Source of the DNA: Oceanimonas doudoroffii
GTDB taxonomy: Bacteria > Pseudomonadota > Gammaproteobacteria > Enterobacterales > Aeromonadaceae
Assembly (NCBI RefSeq): GCF_002242685.1
Contig: NZ_NBIM01000004.1
Coordinates: 1-64,000 of the forward strand
Direction: 5' to 3'
DNA: 64,000 bases
The position numbers were made by a program, and so were the translations under genes. This document shows, piece after piece, positions 48,289 through 55,819 of this stretch. Every line of letters starts with the position of its first letter. Position 1 is the first letter of the stretch. The notes under the pieces are model-generated. The model did not search any database. It was not told the DNA's origin and saw only the letters and a list, made by a program, of their open reading frames with translations.

Positions 48289-48377
48289 AATAACTCTTAA
48301 CATCGGTTCCATGAGTTATTAATCACAGGGTCTGCCAGACCCGCGACTTCCAAGGGAAGTCCCATGTTGCCGGCAAC
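48289..48377 (+). ncRNA. Structured 5-prime leader of the aminotransferase gene (four inverted repeats)
   Basis: Four inverted repeats follow one another. AATAACTC/GAGTTATT is at 48289-48296 with 48313-48320. GGGTCT/AGACCC is at 48328-48342 with a 3-nt loop. GACTTCC/GGAAGTC is at 48345-48361 with a 3-nt loop. The palindrome GTTGCCGGCAAC is at 48366-48377. The last ends 33 nt before the ATG and about 18 nt before the AAAGGAG ribosome site. None has a T tract, so they are not plain terminators. I match it to no known riboswitch. Confidence 0.55.
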
Positions 48378-48410
48378 GACAACAAGGTACGTTCAAAGGA
48401 GCTATTGAAA

Positions 48411-49805
48411 ATGTCCAAACCTACCAACCCCAGCATGCAGCAAGTATGGCAACAGGATCGGGATCACTACATTCATCCCTGGACCGACTTTTCCACCTTC
48501 AAGGAAACCGGCTCCATGGTACTGGCCGACAGCGACAACGTACACGTGGTCGACGGTGACGGTAAGCGCTACCTGGACGGCATCGGCGGACTCTGGTGTG
48601 TGAACATCGGCTATGGCAACGAGGAAATGGCCGAGGCCATCGCCGAGCAGGTGCGGAAGATCCCCTACTACTCCTGCTTTGGCCACCACACCACCGTGCC
48701 CGCAGCACAGCTGGCCGCCAAACTGGCCGAGCTGGCCCCAGGCAACCTGAACCATGTGTTCTACGGTTGCGGCGGCTCCGTGGCCAACGACACCGCTGTG
48801 CGCATGATCCATTTCTACTTCAACCAACTCGGCAAGAAGAGCAAAAAGCAGATCATCTCCCGCATCGACGGTTACCACGGCAGCACCTACATGGCCATGT
48901 CGATCACCGGTGTGAAGTTTGACCACATCGGCTTCGACATCGAGGAAAAGCTGGTTCACCACATTTCCTGCCCCAACCCCTACCGTCGTCCGGCCGGCCT
49001 GAGTGTGGAAGCGTTCTGCGACCAGAAGGTACAGGAGCTGGAAGACAAGATCCTGGAGCTGGGCCCGGACAACGTGGCCGCCTTCTTTGCCGAGCCGATC
49101 ATGGGTGCTGGCGGCGTTATCGTACCGCCCGAGGGCTACCACAAGCGCACTCTGGATGTATGCCGCAAGTACGGCGTGCTCTATGTGTCCGACGAAGTGG
49201 TGACCGCCTTTGGCCGCCTGGGCCACATGTTTGCATCCAATGATGAGTTCGACTTCGTGCCGGACATCATCACCTGCGCCAAGGGCCTGACCTCCGGCTA
49301 CCTGCCGCTGGGTGCCACCATCATCTCAGACGACATCTACGAGGTGATCAGCAAGCCTCAGGCAGACGGTGCCATCTTCACTCATGGCTTCACCTACTCC
49401 GGTCACCCGGTCAGCTGTGCCGCCGGTCTGAAAAACATCGAAATCATGGAGCGCATGCACCTGTGTGACCATGTGCGTGACATGGGCGCCTACTTTGAGA
49501 ACCAGCTCAAGACCCTGCTCGATCTGCCCATCGTCGGCGACGTGCGCGGCCGCAAATTCATGATGTGTATCGAGAACGTGGCCAACAAGGAAACCAAGGA
49601 GCTAATCGCCCCCGAGGCCAAGGTGGGTAACCGTATTGCCGACCATTGTCAGCAGCGCGGTCTGATTGTTCGCCCGCTGGCGCACATGAACGTGCTGTCT
49701 CCGCCCCTGACCCTGACCAAGGAGCACATCGACTTCCTGGTTGCCACCCTGCGCGAAAGCATCGAGGCCACCATCAGCGATCTGCACCGGGACAGCTTTC
49801 TGTAA
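48411..49805 (+). CDS. Class III aminotransferase (omega-amino acid/polyamine:pyruvate type)
   Basis: This 464-aa PLP enzyme resembles Pseudomonas SpuC-type putrescine/spermidine:pyruvate aminotransferases. Key blocks are YLDGIGGLWCVNIGYG, the phosphate-cup YGCGGSVANDTAVRM, YVSDEVVTAFGRLG, and the PLP lysine in ITCAKGLTSGYLPLG (near residue 286). The start is ATG 48411; a TTG two codons upstream lies too close to AAAGGAG. It should convert a terminal amine to an aldehyde, feeding the aldehyde dehydrogenase at 53044. Confidence 0.93.
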   Translation: MSKPTNPSMQQVWQQDRDHYIHPWTDFSTFKETGSMVLADSDNVHVVDGDGKRYLDGIGGLWCVNIGYGNEEMAEAIAEQVRKIPYYSCFGHHTTVPAAQLAAKLAELAPGNLNHVFYGCGGSVANDTAVRMIHFYFNQLGKKSKKQIISRIDGYHGSTYMAMSITGVKFDHIGFDIEEKLVHHISCPNPYRRPAGLSVEAFCDQKVQELEDKILELGPDNVAAFFAEPIMGAGGVIVPPEGYHKRTLDVCRKYGVLYVSDEVVTAFGRLGHMFASNDEFDFVPDIITCAKGLTSGYLPLGATIISDDIYEVISKPQADGAIFTHGFTYSGHPVSCAAGLKNIEIMERMHLCDHVRDMGAYFENQLKTLLDLPIVGDVRGRKFMMCIENVANKETKELIAPEAKVGNRIADHCQQRGLIVRPLAHMNVLSPPLTLTKEHIDFLVATLRESIEATISDLHRDSFL

Positions 49806-49868
49806 GCCCGATACCACAGTGATACACGGCGGGGGTTTCCCCCGCCCTCAACCTCACGGAGCAGAGTC

Positions 49869-50972
49869 ATGTTGAGAAACACCGGCCTGGTATTCCATGA
49901 AAAGTATTTCTGGTACGACAGCCTGAACCAGGCATTTCCCCCTTTCTATATCGAGCCGGGCGCCAACCCCGACCGCCCCGACATCAAAAAGCGGTTTTAC
50001 AACCTGCTGTCGGCCCAGGGCGTGCTCGACCAGCTCACCGCCATCAAACCCCGTCCTGCCACGGCAAAAGAAATTCTGCGAGTGCACTCCCCGGGCTACC
50101 TGGAAACCCTGATCGAGCAAAGTCGCAAGCCTGCCGGTGTGGCCGGCCCGGGTGCGGTGTTTGCCGAAAACAGCTTTGATATCGCCCTGCTGTCTTCCGG
50201 TGGTGTGATGGCGGCGGTCGACAGCGTGATGAAGGGCGAGGTGGACAACGCCTATGCGCTGGTGCGTCCGCCCGGTCATCATGCCGAAACCGAGCGGGGC
50301 GCCGGATTTTGCGTGCTCAACAACGCCGCCCTGGCCGCCCGCCATGCCCAGAGCCATCCCGGCATCGAGCGGGTGGCCATCATCGACTGGGACGTACACC
50401 ACGGCAACGGCGCTCAGGAGATCTTTTGGCAGGACAACAGCGTGCTGACCCTGTCCATTCACCAGGATTATTACTTTCTGGAAGAAAACACCGGAACCCT
50501 GGACTACCGCGGTGACGGCGACGGCACCGGCTACAACCTCAACGTGCCGCTGCCCCCGGGCTCCGGCAACGCCGTCTATAACGACGTCATCAACCGGGTA
50601 GTGGTACCGGCGCTTGAAGCCTTCAAGCCCGATTTCATTATCGTGGCCTGTGGCCTGGATGCGGGCTGTTACGATCCCCTCGGCCGTATGGCCGTCACCC
50701 CCAACGGTTTCCGCGCCATGAGCAACGCCGTGGCTGCGGCCGCCGACCGGCTCTGTGGCGGCCGTCTGGTGATGTGCCAGGAAGGCGGTTACGACCTGGC
50801 TTCCACCCCCTATATGGGTCTGGGTGTGCTGGAAGGGCTGTGTGGTGCCGAGTTCATGAGCGAAAACCCCTTTGAGGTCTTTGGCAGCACCCTGGGTTAC
50901 ACCAATTCGGTACTGCCCCACCAGGAAGAGGTCATTCAAAAGGCTCACGAGCAGGCCCTGAAAATCAAATAA
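49869..50972 (+). CDS. Class II histone-deacetylase-like amidohydrolase
   Basis: This 367-aa zinc hydrolase of the arginase/deacetylase fold has RPPGHHAETERGAGFC with the catalytic His pair, WDVHHGNGAQ with the Asp and His zinc ligands, ACGLDAGCYDPLGRM with the second Asp ligand, and CQEGGYDLAS. The DPLGRM block matches bacterial HDAH-type enzymes. Bacterial relatives remove acetyl from acetylpolyamines or similar amides. It lies 63 bp after the aminotransferase, implying that deacylation exposes the amine to be transaminated. Confidence 0.92.
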   Translation: MLRNTGLVFHEKYFWYDSLNQAFPPFYIEPGANPDRPDIKKRFYNLLSAQGVLDQLTAIKPRPATAKEILRVHSPGYLETLIEQSRKPAGVAGPGAVFAENSFDIALLSSGGVMAAVDSVMKGEVDNAYALVRPPGHHAETERGAGFCVLNNAALAARHAQSHPGIERVAIIDWDVHHGNGAQEIFWQDNSVLTLSIHQDYYFLEENTGTLDYRGDGDGTGYNLNVPLPPGSGNAVYNDVINRVVVPALEAFKPDFIIVACGLDAGCYDPLGRMAVTPNGFRAMSNAVAAAADRLCGGRLVMCQEGGYDLASTPYMGLGVLEGLCGAEFMSENPFEVFGSTLGYTNSVLPHQEEVIQKAHEQALKIK

Positions 50973-50979
50973 AGCATGT

Positions 50980-51007
50980 AGCGGGCCGGTCACCGGCCCG
51001 CTGTTTA
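50980..51007 (+). terminator. Probable terminator after the HDAC-like gene
   Basis: A perfect 10-bp stem AGCGGGCCGG/CCGGCCCGCT (50980-50989 with 50993-51002, 3-nt loop) is followed by GTTTAAGG, a short T tract. A second inverted repeat AGTTATCGG/CCGATAACT lies at 51015-51047 without a T tract. Confidence 0.65.
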
Positions 51008-51231
51008 AGGCATGAGTTATCGGTGCAGCAATCGGCTTCCGATAACTGATTAATTCAACAGCAAAAACATCAAATATCACCGGACTAACCGGGCACTGAA
51101 TTTAAAAACTTCTGTTAACCGGGCCATGTATTTTCCCATGGCCCAGTGGGCCAGCTCGTGCTCAAAAACGGCAATGGAATAATAAAAACATTTCAACCGC
51201 CGTTAATTTGTTACTTAAGGAGAAGTTGAAA

Positions 51232-52425
51232 ATGATAAAAGGAAATTACTTGGATAAATCCATCCTGGCGCCGTTTGCCGCCATATACGGTGTGGGTCTG
51301 GCCCCGCTGCTGATATTGCCCTTTATTTTTACCTCGGTAATGAGCGAATTCGGTGTAGGCGAGTCCGCCGCCGGCAGCCTGATCACCTACTACATCGCCA
51401 CCATGTGTATCGCCTCACTGGCGGTAGCACCCATTATCGGCAGGGCGCCGCGCCGCACCCTGGCGCTGGTGGCCACCCTGATTGCCATTATCGGCAGTGT
51501 AGCGGTGATGTTTGTCGACAGCTATGCCCAGGGCGTGGCCGCCTTTGTATTTGCCGGCATCGGCAGCGGCATTGCCCTGTCCTGTGGTAACGCCGTGGTA
51601 GCAGGTTATAAAAACCCGGACGACAGCATTCACAAAATCGTACTGATCGGCACCATTCTGATGGTGGTACTGCTTAACCTGGTACCGTCCGCCATCGGTC
51701 ACTGGTCGCTGGCTGGCGCCATGGGCGTGCTGGCGTTGGTGCATCTGCTACTGCTCCCCTTTATTCTGATGCTGCCCCAGCATCCCGTGCCTGCGGTACA
51801 GCAGGAAAGCGCCGGTCAGTCTGCCACCTCTGTACTGCTCAAGCCGGTGTCCCTGGCCATTCTCGCCATGGTCGGTTTCTACTTTATTCGTGACACCATG
51901 GTGTGGGTGTTCGCCGAGCACATCGGTACCAGCCGCATTGGCATGACCCCGGACTCGCTGGGTTTTCTGTTCGGCATTCACGGCGCCACTTCCCTGCTGG
52001 GTCCGGTGATCCTGCTGTGGGCCGGCACGTTCCTGAGCCGGGGCTGGCTGCTGGCCCTGGGCATCGTCAGCACCGGAGTAATCACTCACCTGGTGACCCA
52101 GACCGACAGCTACCCGGTTTACGCCGCCATCGTGGTGCTCTGGTCTACCGCCCACTTCTTTACCTACAGCTGCATGATGGCCCTGGCCAGTGTGGCCGAC
52201 ACCAAGGGGCGCATTGCCGCCGCCGCCGGCTCCGCCGTGATGGCCGGCACCGCCGTGGCCCCGGTATTGGCAGGTTACGCCTTTGATCTGGGTGGCTATG
52301 GCACTTTGGGCTATTTCGTCGCCGCCGCCGTATTGCTGACCCTGGTGTCGGGCCTGTACGCCCTGTATGCCACCCACAAAGCCGAGAAAGCCGACTCGCT
52401 GCAAGCAGTGCCCCAAGCCGAGTAA
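51232..52425 (+). CDS. Major facilitator superfamily transporter
   Basis: The 397-aa protein has about 12 helices in two halves, with the inter-half loop near residues 185-210. An MFS motif-A-like PIIGRAPRRTLALVATL lies between helices 2 and 3. I start it at MIKGNYLDKS behind AAGGAGAAG; the frame opens eight codons earlier. It is probably a substrate or product transporter of the island. It ends in a strong terminator. Confidence 0.88.
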   Translation: MIKGNYLDKSILAPFAAIYGVGLAPLLILPFIFTSVMSEFGVGESAAGSLITYYIATMCIASLAVAPIIGRAPRRTLALVATLIAIIGSVAVMFVDSYAQGVAAFVFAGIGSGIALSCGNAVVAGYKNPDDSIHKIVLIGTILMVVLLNLVPSAIGHWSLAGAMGVLALVHLLLLPFILMLPQHPVPAVQQESAGQSATSVLLKPVSLAILAMVGFYFIRDTMVWVFAEHIGTSRIGMTPDSLGFLFGIHGATSLLGPVILLWAGTFLSRGWLLALGIVSTGVITHLVTQTDSYPVYAAIVVLWSTAHFFTYSCMMALASVADTKGRIAAAAGSAVMAGTAVAPVLAGYAFDLGGYGTLGYFVAAAVLLTLVSGLYALYATHKAEKADSLQAVPQAE

Positions 52426-52461
52426 AAAGACCCCACAAACACATCCGTTCTTTGTAATATC

Positions 52462-52506
52462 GCCGGAGTGAAGTCCTCATTCGAGGCTCTTCACTCCGGC
52501 TTTTTA
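52462..52506 (+). terminator. Intrinsic terminator after the MFS gene
   Basis: The stem GCCGGAGTGAAG/CTTCACTCCGGC (52462-52473 with 52489-52500) contains an inner CCTC/GAGG helix and is followed by TTTTTAA. Confidence 0.95.
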
Positions 52507-52529
52507 ACACTGCCCCCACTCACATGTCG

Positions 52530-52978
52530 AGGACAAGATGAACGCCAGCGAGGTGATCACCAACCTGGGTTTGTAGCACCTTCCCCCTATAACGATATTA
52601 ACCGCTCCCAGTCCAGCAACGACGTCTACCCCACCGCTTCAGCCTGGCCATAACAGAGGTCATCCAGTGCCTGAAGCTAGCGGTGACAGAGTGCAGCAAA
52701 GCCTGGCCGCCGAGGCCGGCCTGCTGCAGCTGAACGCCATGGAACCGCTGATCATCCACAACCTGCTCAACAACTGCCGCATGCTGAGCACGTCGATTCG
52801 CATGCTCGACCGGCTGTGCATTCGCGGCATTGCCGCCAATCGTGAGCAGTGCGCTCGTCATATGGAGCAAAGCATTGGCATCGTCACCGCCCTGGTACCC
52901 CATATCGGCTATGACAACGCCAGCCGCATTGCCGGCAAGGGCTTGCCCGGTATATTTGTGTCTGTAAAGCAGGCATAA
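52530..52978 (+). pseudogene. Decayed aspartate ammonia-lyase (aspA) remnant
   Basis: Three colinear fragments of an aspartase/fumarase protein lie in different frames. MNASEVITNLGL then stop (52538-52576) matches the NMNANEVIAN region. NDINRSQSSNDVYPTA (52591-52638) matches the substrate loop. The reading from about 52676 to 52978 (QSLAAEAGLLQLNAMEPLII to SIGIVTALVPHIGY) matches the C-terminal part. The N-terminus, most of the middle and the GSS active-site loop are missing. The C-terminal fragment fits aspartase (SIGIVTxLxPxIGy) better than fumarase. Confidence 0.82.
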
Positions 52979-53008
52979 AAAAACCGCCACCGGCATCTGC
53001 CGGGGCGG
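52977..53008 (-). terminator. Intrinsic terminator after the aldehyde dehydrogenase
   Basis: On the minus strand an imperfect stem (CCGCC...GGCGG with inner CGGC/GCCG, 53008-52984) is followed by T7 (52983-52977). It sits at the junction with the aspA remnant. Confidence 0.85.
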
Positions 53009-53043
53009 AACAACAAGTAGTACTGCCGTGACGGAAACGAAAA

Positions 53044-54528
53044 TTACTTCAGCTTGAACCAAGAGGTCTTGAGCTGGGTGAACTTGTCGAGGGCATGCAG
53101 GGACAGATCCCGGCCAAAGCCCGATTGCTTGTAGCCGCCAAAGGGCGTGCTGAAATCGAGAGCGTCCATGGTGTTGACCGACACCGAGCCGGCCCGCAGC
53201 TTGCGCGCCACCCGGTGAGCCCGGTTCAGATCATTGGTCCATACCGAGGCGGCCAGGCCGTAGATGGAGTCGTTGGCGATGCTCACTGCCTGCTCTTCGC
53301 TGTCAAAACCGATCAGCGCCACCACGGGGCCAAACACTTCTTCCCGGGCAATGCTCATGTCGGGCGTGACCTCATCAAACACGGTGGGCGCCAGCCGGGT
53401 GGTGCCGGTCTCGCCCTCACCCCCGGCCAGCAGGCGGGCGCCTTCGGCCTGTGCCTTGCGAATGCATTCGCGTACCCGCTCGGCGTGGTTAACGTCGATC
53501 AGCGCGCCAACCCGCGTATCCGGCTCCAGCGGGTCACCCACCTTGAGGGAGCCGGCAGCGGCAAGAAACTTGTCGACAAATTGCGCCTTGATGCGGTTGT
53601 CGATCAGAATGCGAGAGTTGGCCGAGCACACCTCGCCCTGGTTGAAGAAGATACCGTTGATGGCGTTTTCCACCGCGCCGTCGAGATCGCAGTCGGCAAA
53701 GATCAGGTTGGGGCTCTTGCCGCCGGTCTCGGGCCAGACCTGCTTCATGTTGGACTCGGCCGCATAACCCATAAACAGCTTGCCCACCCGTGTGGAGCCG
53801 GTAAAGGCCAGGCAGTCCACGTCCTGGTGCAGGCCCAACGCTTTGCCCACGACCTGACCGTCACCAGTAACCACGTTAAGTACACCATCGGGCAGGCCGG
53901 CCTGTTTGGCCAGCTCGGCCAGGCGCAGGGCGGTCAGCGGTGACTGCTCGGCGGGCTTGAGCACCACCGAATTGCCGCTGATCAGTGCCGGACCCAGTTT
54001 CCAGGCGGCGATATCGAGGGGAAAGTTCCAGGGCACCACGGCCGCCACCACCCCCACCGGCTCGCGGGTGATAGTCGCCAGGTTATTGCCATCGGTGGGC
54101 GCTACTTCGCCATAGAGCTTGTCGGCCGCTTCGGCATACCACTCAAAGCAGGCCGCCGAGCCGGGAATGTCGATATTGAGCGAGTCCTGAATGGGCTTGC
54201 CCACGTTCAGGGTTTCCAGCAGCGCCAGCTCTTCGACATTGTCCATGATCAGTCGGGCCAGGGTTTTGATAACCGCCTTGCGATCCCGGGGCGACGCCTC
54301 GGACCAGATGCCGGACTCAAAGCTCTGGCGTGCGGCGGCCACGGCGGCGTCCACTTCGGCCTGGCCGCAGGCGGTGATGGCCGCCAGGGTCTCACCGGTG
54401 GCGGGATTGACGATGTCGTAGGTCTGTCCGTCGGCGGCGGCAACGAATGCGCCGTTGATAAAGGCCCGGGTTCTCAGCTCGGTGTTTGCGAGTTTGTCCT
54501 GCCAGTATGACTTTTGCTGTGCTGCCAT
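53044..54528 (-). CDS. Aldehyde dehydrogenase, PuuC-like
   Basis: This 494-aa NAD(P)-dependent enzyme has the Glu motif VWPETGGKSPN (near residue 265) and catalytic Cys in FNQGEVCSANSR (near 300). PWNFPLDIAAWKLGPAL and STPFGGYKQSGFGRD are also present. Overall it closely resembles E. coli PuuC, the gamma-glutamyl-gamma-aminobutyraldehyde dehydrogenase of putrescine breakdown. I start it at MAAQQKSYWQDKL (ATG 54528). It should oxidise the aldehyde formed by the class III aminotransferase. Confidence 0.93.
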   Translation of the reverse strand: MAAQQKSYWQDKLANTELRTRAFINGAFVAAADGQTYDIVNPATGETLAAITACGQAEVDAAVAAARQSFESGIWSEASPRDRKAVIKTLARLIMDNVEELALLETLNVGKPIQDSLNIDIPGSAACFEWYAEAADKLYGEVAPTDGNNLATITREPVGVVAAVVPWNFPLDIAAWKLGPALISGNSVVLKPAEQSPLTALRLAELAKQAGLPDGVLNVVTGDGQVVGKALGLHQDVDCLAFTGSTRVGKLFMGYAAESNMKQVWPETGGKSPNLIFADCDLDGAVENAINGIFFNQGEVCSANSRILIDNRIKAQFVDKFLAAAGSLKVGDPLEPDTRVGALIDVNHAERVRECIRKAQAEGARLLAGGEGETGTTRLAPTVFDEVTPDMSIAREEVFGPVVALIGFDSEEQAVSIANDSIYGLAASVWTNDLNRAHRVARKLRAGSVSVNTMDALDFSTPFGGYKQSGFGRDLSLHALDKFTQLKTSWFKLK

Positions 54529-54668
54529 GGTGATTCCACCTCTCCCTGTTTTCAAATTCTCGGTGGGCGCCCTGCGCCCGGAACACTCAGCCTAAAAATA
54601 TGCTCTAAATATGTAAAATATATTTATCATTTCATTTTCATAAATTTTACCTATTCAATGGCCCGACC

Positions 54669-55613
54669 CTATTTCAGGCTGCGATAAAAGCGACTGTCGG
54701 TAAACACGGTTTCGGACAGCTGTTTGGCTTCCTTGGTGAGCTCGGCGATAAAGGCTTCTGCCGCCGGCGTCAGCCGGAACTGGGCGAGCCGGGCCACCCC
54801 CATGCGCAGCGGCCGCAGCTCGCCGGTAACGGGCACATGGGCCAGCCGGCGACCGTCCAGTGCCAGCATGTTGATCAGCGGCACGTTAAACAGTGAATAG
54901 CCAAAGCCGTTGGCCACCAGACCGCGCACCATGTCCATGGACTTGGCCTGAAAGGCGAAATTCGGCTCAACCCCCTGACTGAGAAACAGCGAAAAGAAGT
55001 ATTCCCGGCTCATGGGCCAGTCCAGCACCACCATGGGGTGCTCGGCCAGCTCCTGCAGCGACACCTCGTCCCGGCTGGCCAAGGGATGATCCTGTGACAT
55101 CACTGCATAGGGCGGAAACTCCATCAGCGGCTCAAACTCGATATGGGCCGGGATCTGCAGATCGTAGGTGAGCGCCAGCTCGTAACGGCCGTCATGCAGC
55201 CCCTGGATCACGTCCTGCTGGGATTTCTCGTCACACTGCACGTTGACCGCCGGATACATCTGATTGAAACGGCGGATCAGGCCTGGCACCAGAATGGGAG
55301 TAAAGGTAGGAAAGCCCACAATGCGCAGCTGACCGGCTACGTCCTGCCCCAGGGTGGAGGCGTAATGGGCCAGACCGTCGGCCTGGCCCAGCAACTGTTT
55401 GGCCTTGACGATAAACTGCCGTCCGGATGGCGTCAGTGACAACCCCTGGGCATGGTGACGCACAAACAGCTGCAGGCCGGTGACCTCCTCCAGGTGCAGA
55501 ATGGCGGAGGAGATGGACGGTTGGGACACGTGCAGCTCCTGCGCCGCCCGGGTCACGCTGCTCAGCTCGCCGGCCACCACAAAGTAGCGCAATTGCTTGA
55601 GGGTAAAACGCAT
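54669..55613 (-). CDS. LysR family transcriptional regulator
   Basis: The 314-aa product has a LysR winged helix (FTLKQLRYFVVAGELSSVTR, then AQELHVSQPSISSAILHLEE at residues 25-45) and a periplasmic-binding-protein-like effector domain. It lies upstream of the aldehyde dehydrogenase on the same strand, with 140 bp of A/T-rich sequence between. It is a candidate regulator of that gene and perhaps of the rightward island genes. Confidence 0.92.
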   Translation of the reverse strand: MRFTLKQLRYFVVAGELSSVTRAAQELHVSQPSISSAILHLEEVTGLQLFVRHHAQGLSLTPSGRQFIVKAKQLLGQADGLAHYASTLGQDVAGQLRIVGFPTFTPILVPGLIRRFNQMYPAVNVQCDEKSQQDVIQGLHDGRYELALTYDLQIPAHIEFEPLMEFPPYAVMSQDHPLASRDEVSLQELAEHPMVVLDWPMSREYFFSLFLSQGVEPNFAFQAKSMDMVRGLVANGFGYSLFNVPLINMLALDGRRLAHVPVTGELRPLRMGVARLAQFRLTPAAEAFIAELTKEAKQLSETVFTDSRFYRSLK

Positions 55614-55788
55614 GGTATTCGCTTCCTGTGGGACGACGCACCGCCGTCCGATAATTAAAATATTATTTCCTCAAAGTAGCACTGTGATAAAAAAAACAAA
55701 TGCAGCTGTATACAGAATGGGAGCTGAATCGTAAAAAATTGTGACAGAGGGGGTAGTAGGTAATGTGTGTTGCAGATTCGAGGGCTTG

Positions 55789-55812
55789 AAAAAAGGCTCC
55801 CGCAGGAGCCTT
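55789..55812 (-). terminator. Intrinsic terminator after metL
   Basis: The minus-strand stem AAGGCTCC/GGAGCCTT (55812-55805 with 55800-55793, loop TGCG) is followed by TTTTTTC. Confidence 0.93.
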
Positions 55813-55819
55813 GATGAGG

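Noticed and set aside
52667..52978. Intact small gene of 103 codons
   Set aside because: Its translation is only the C-terminal part of an aspartase, with other pieces of the same protein in different frames just upstream.
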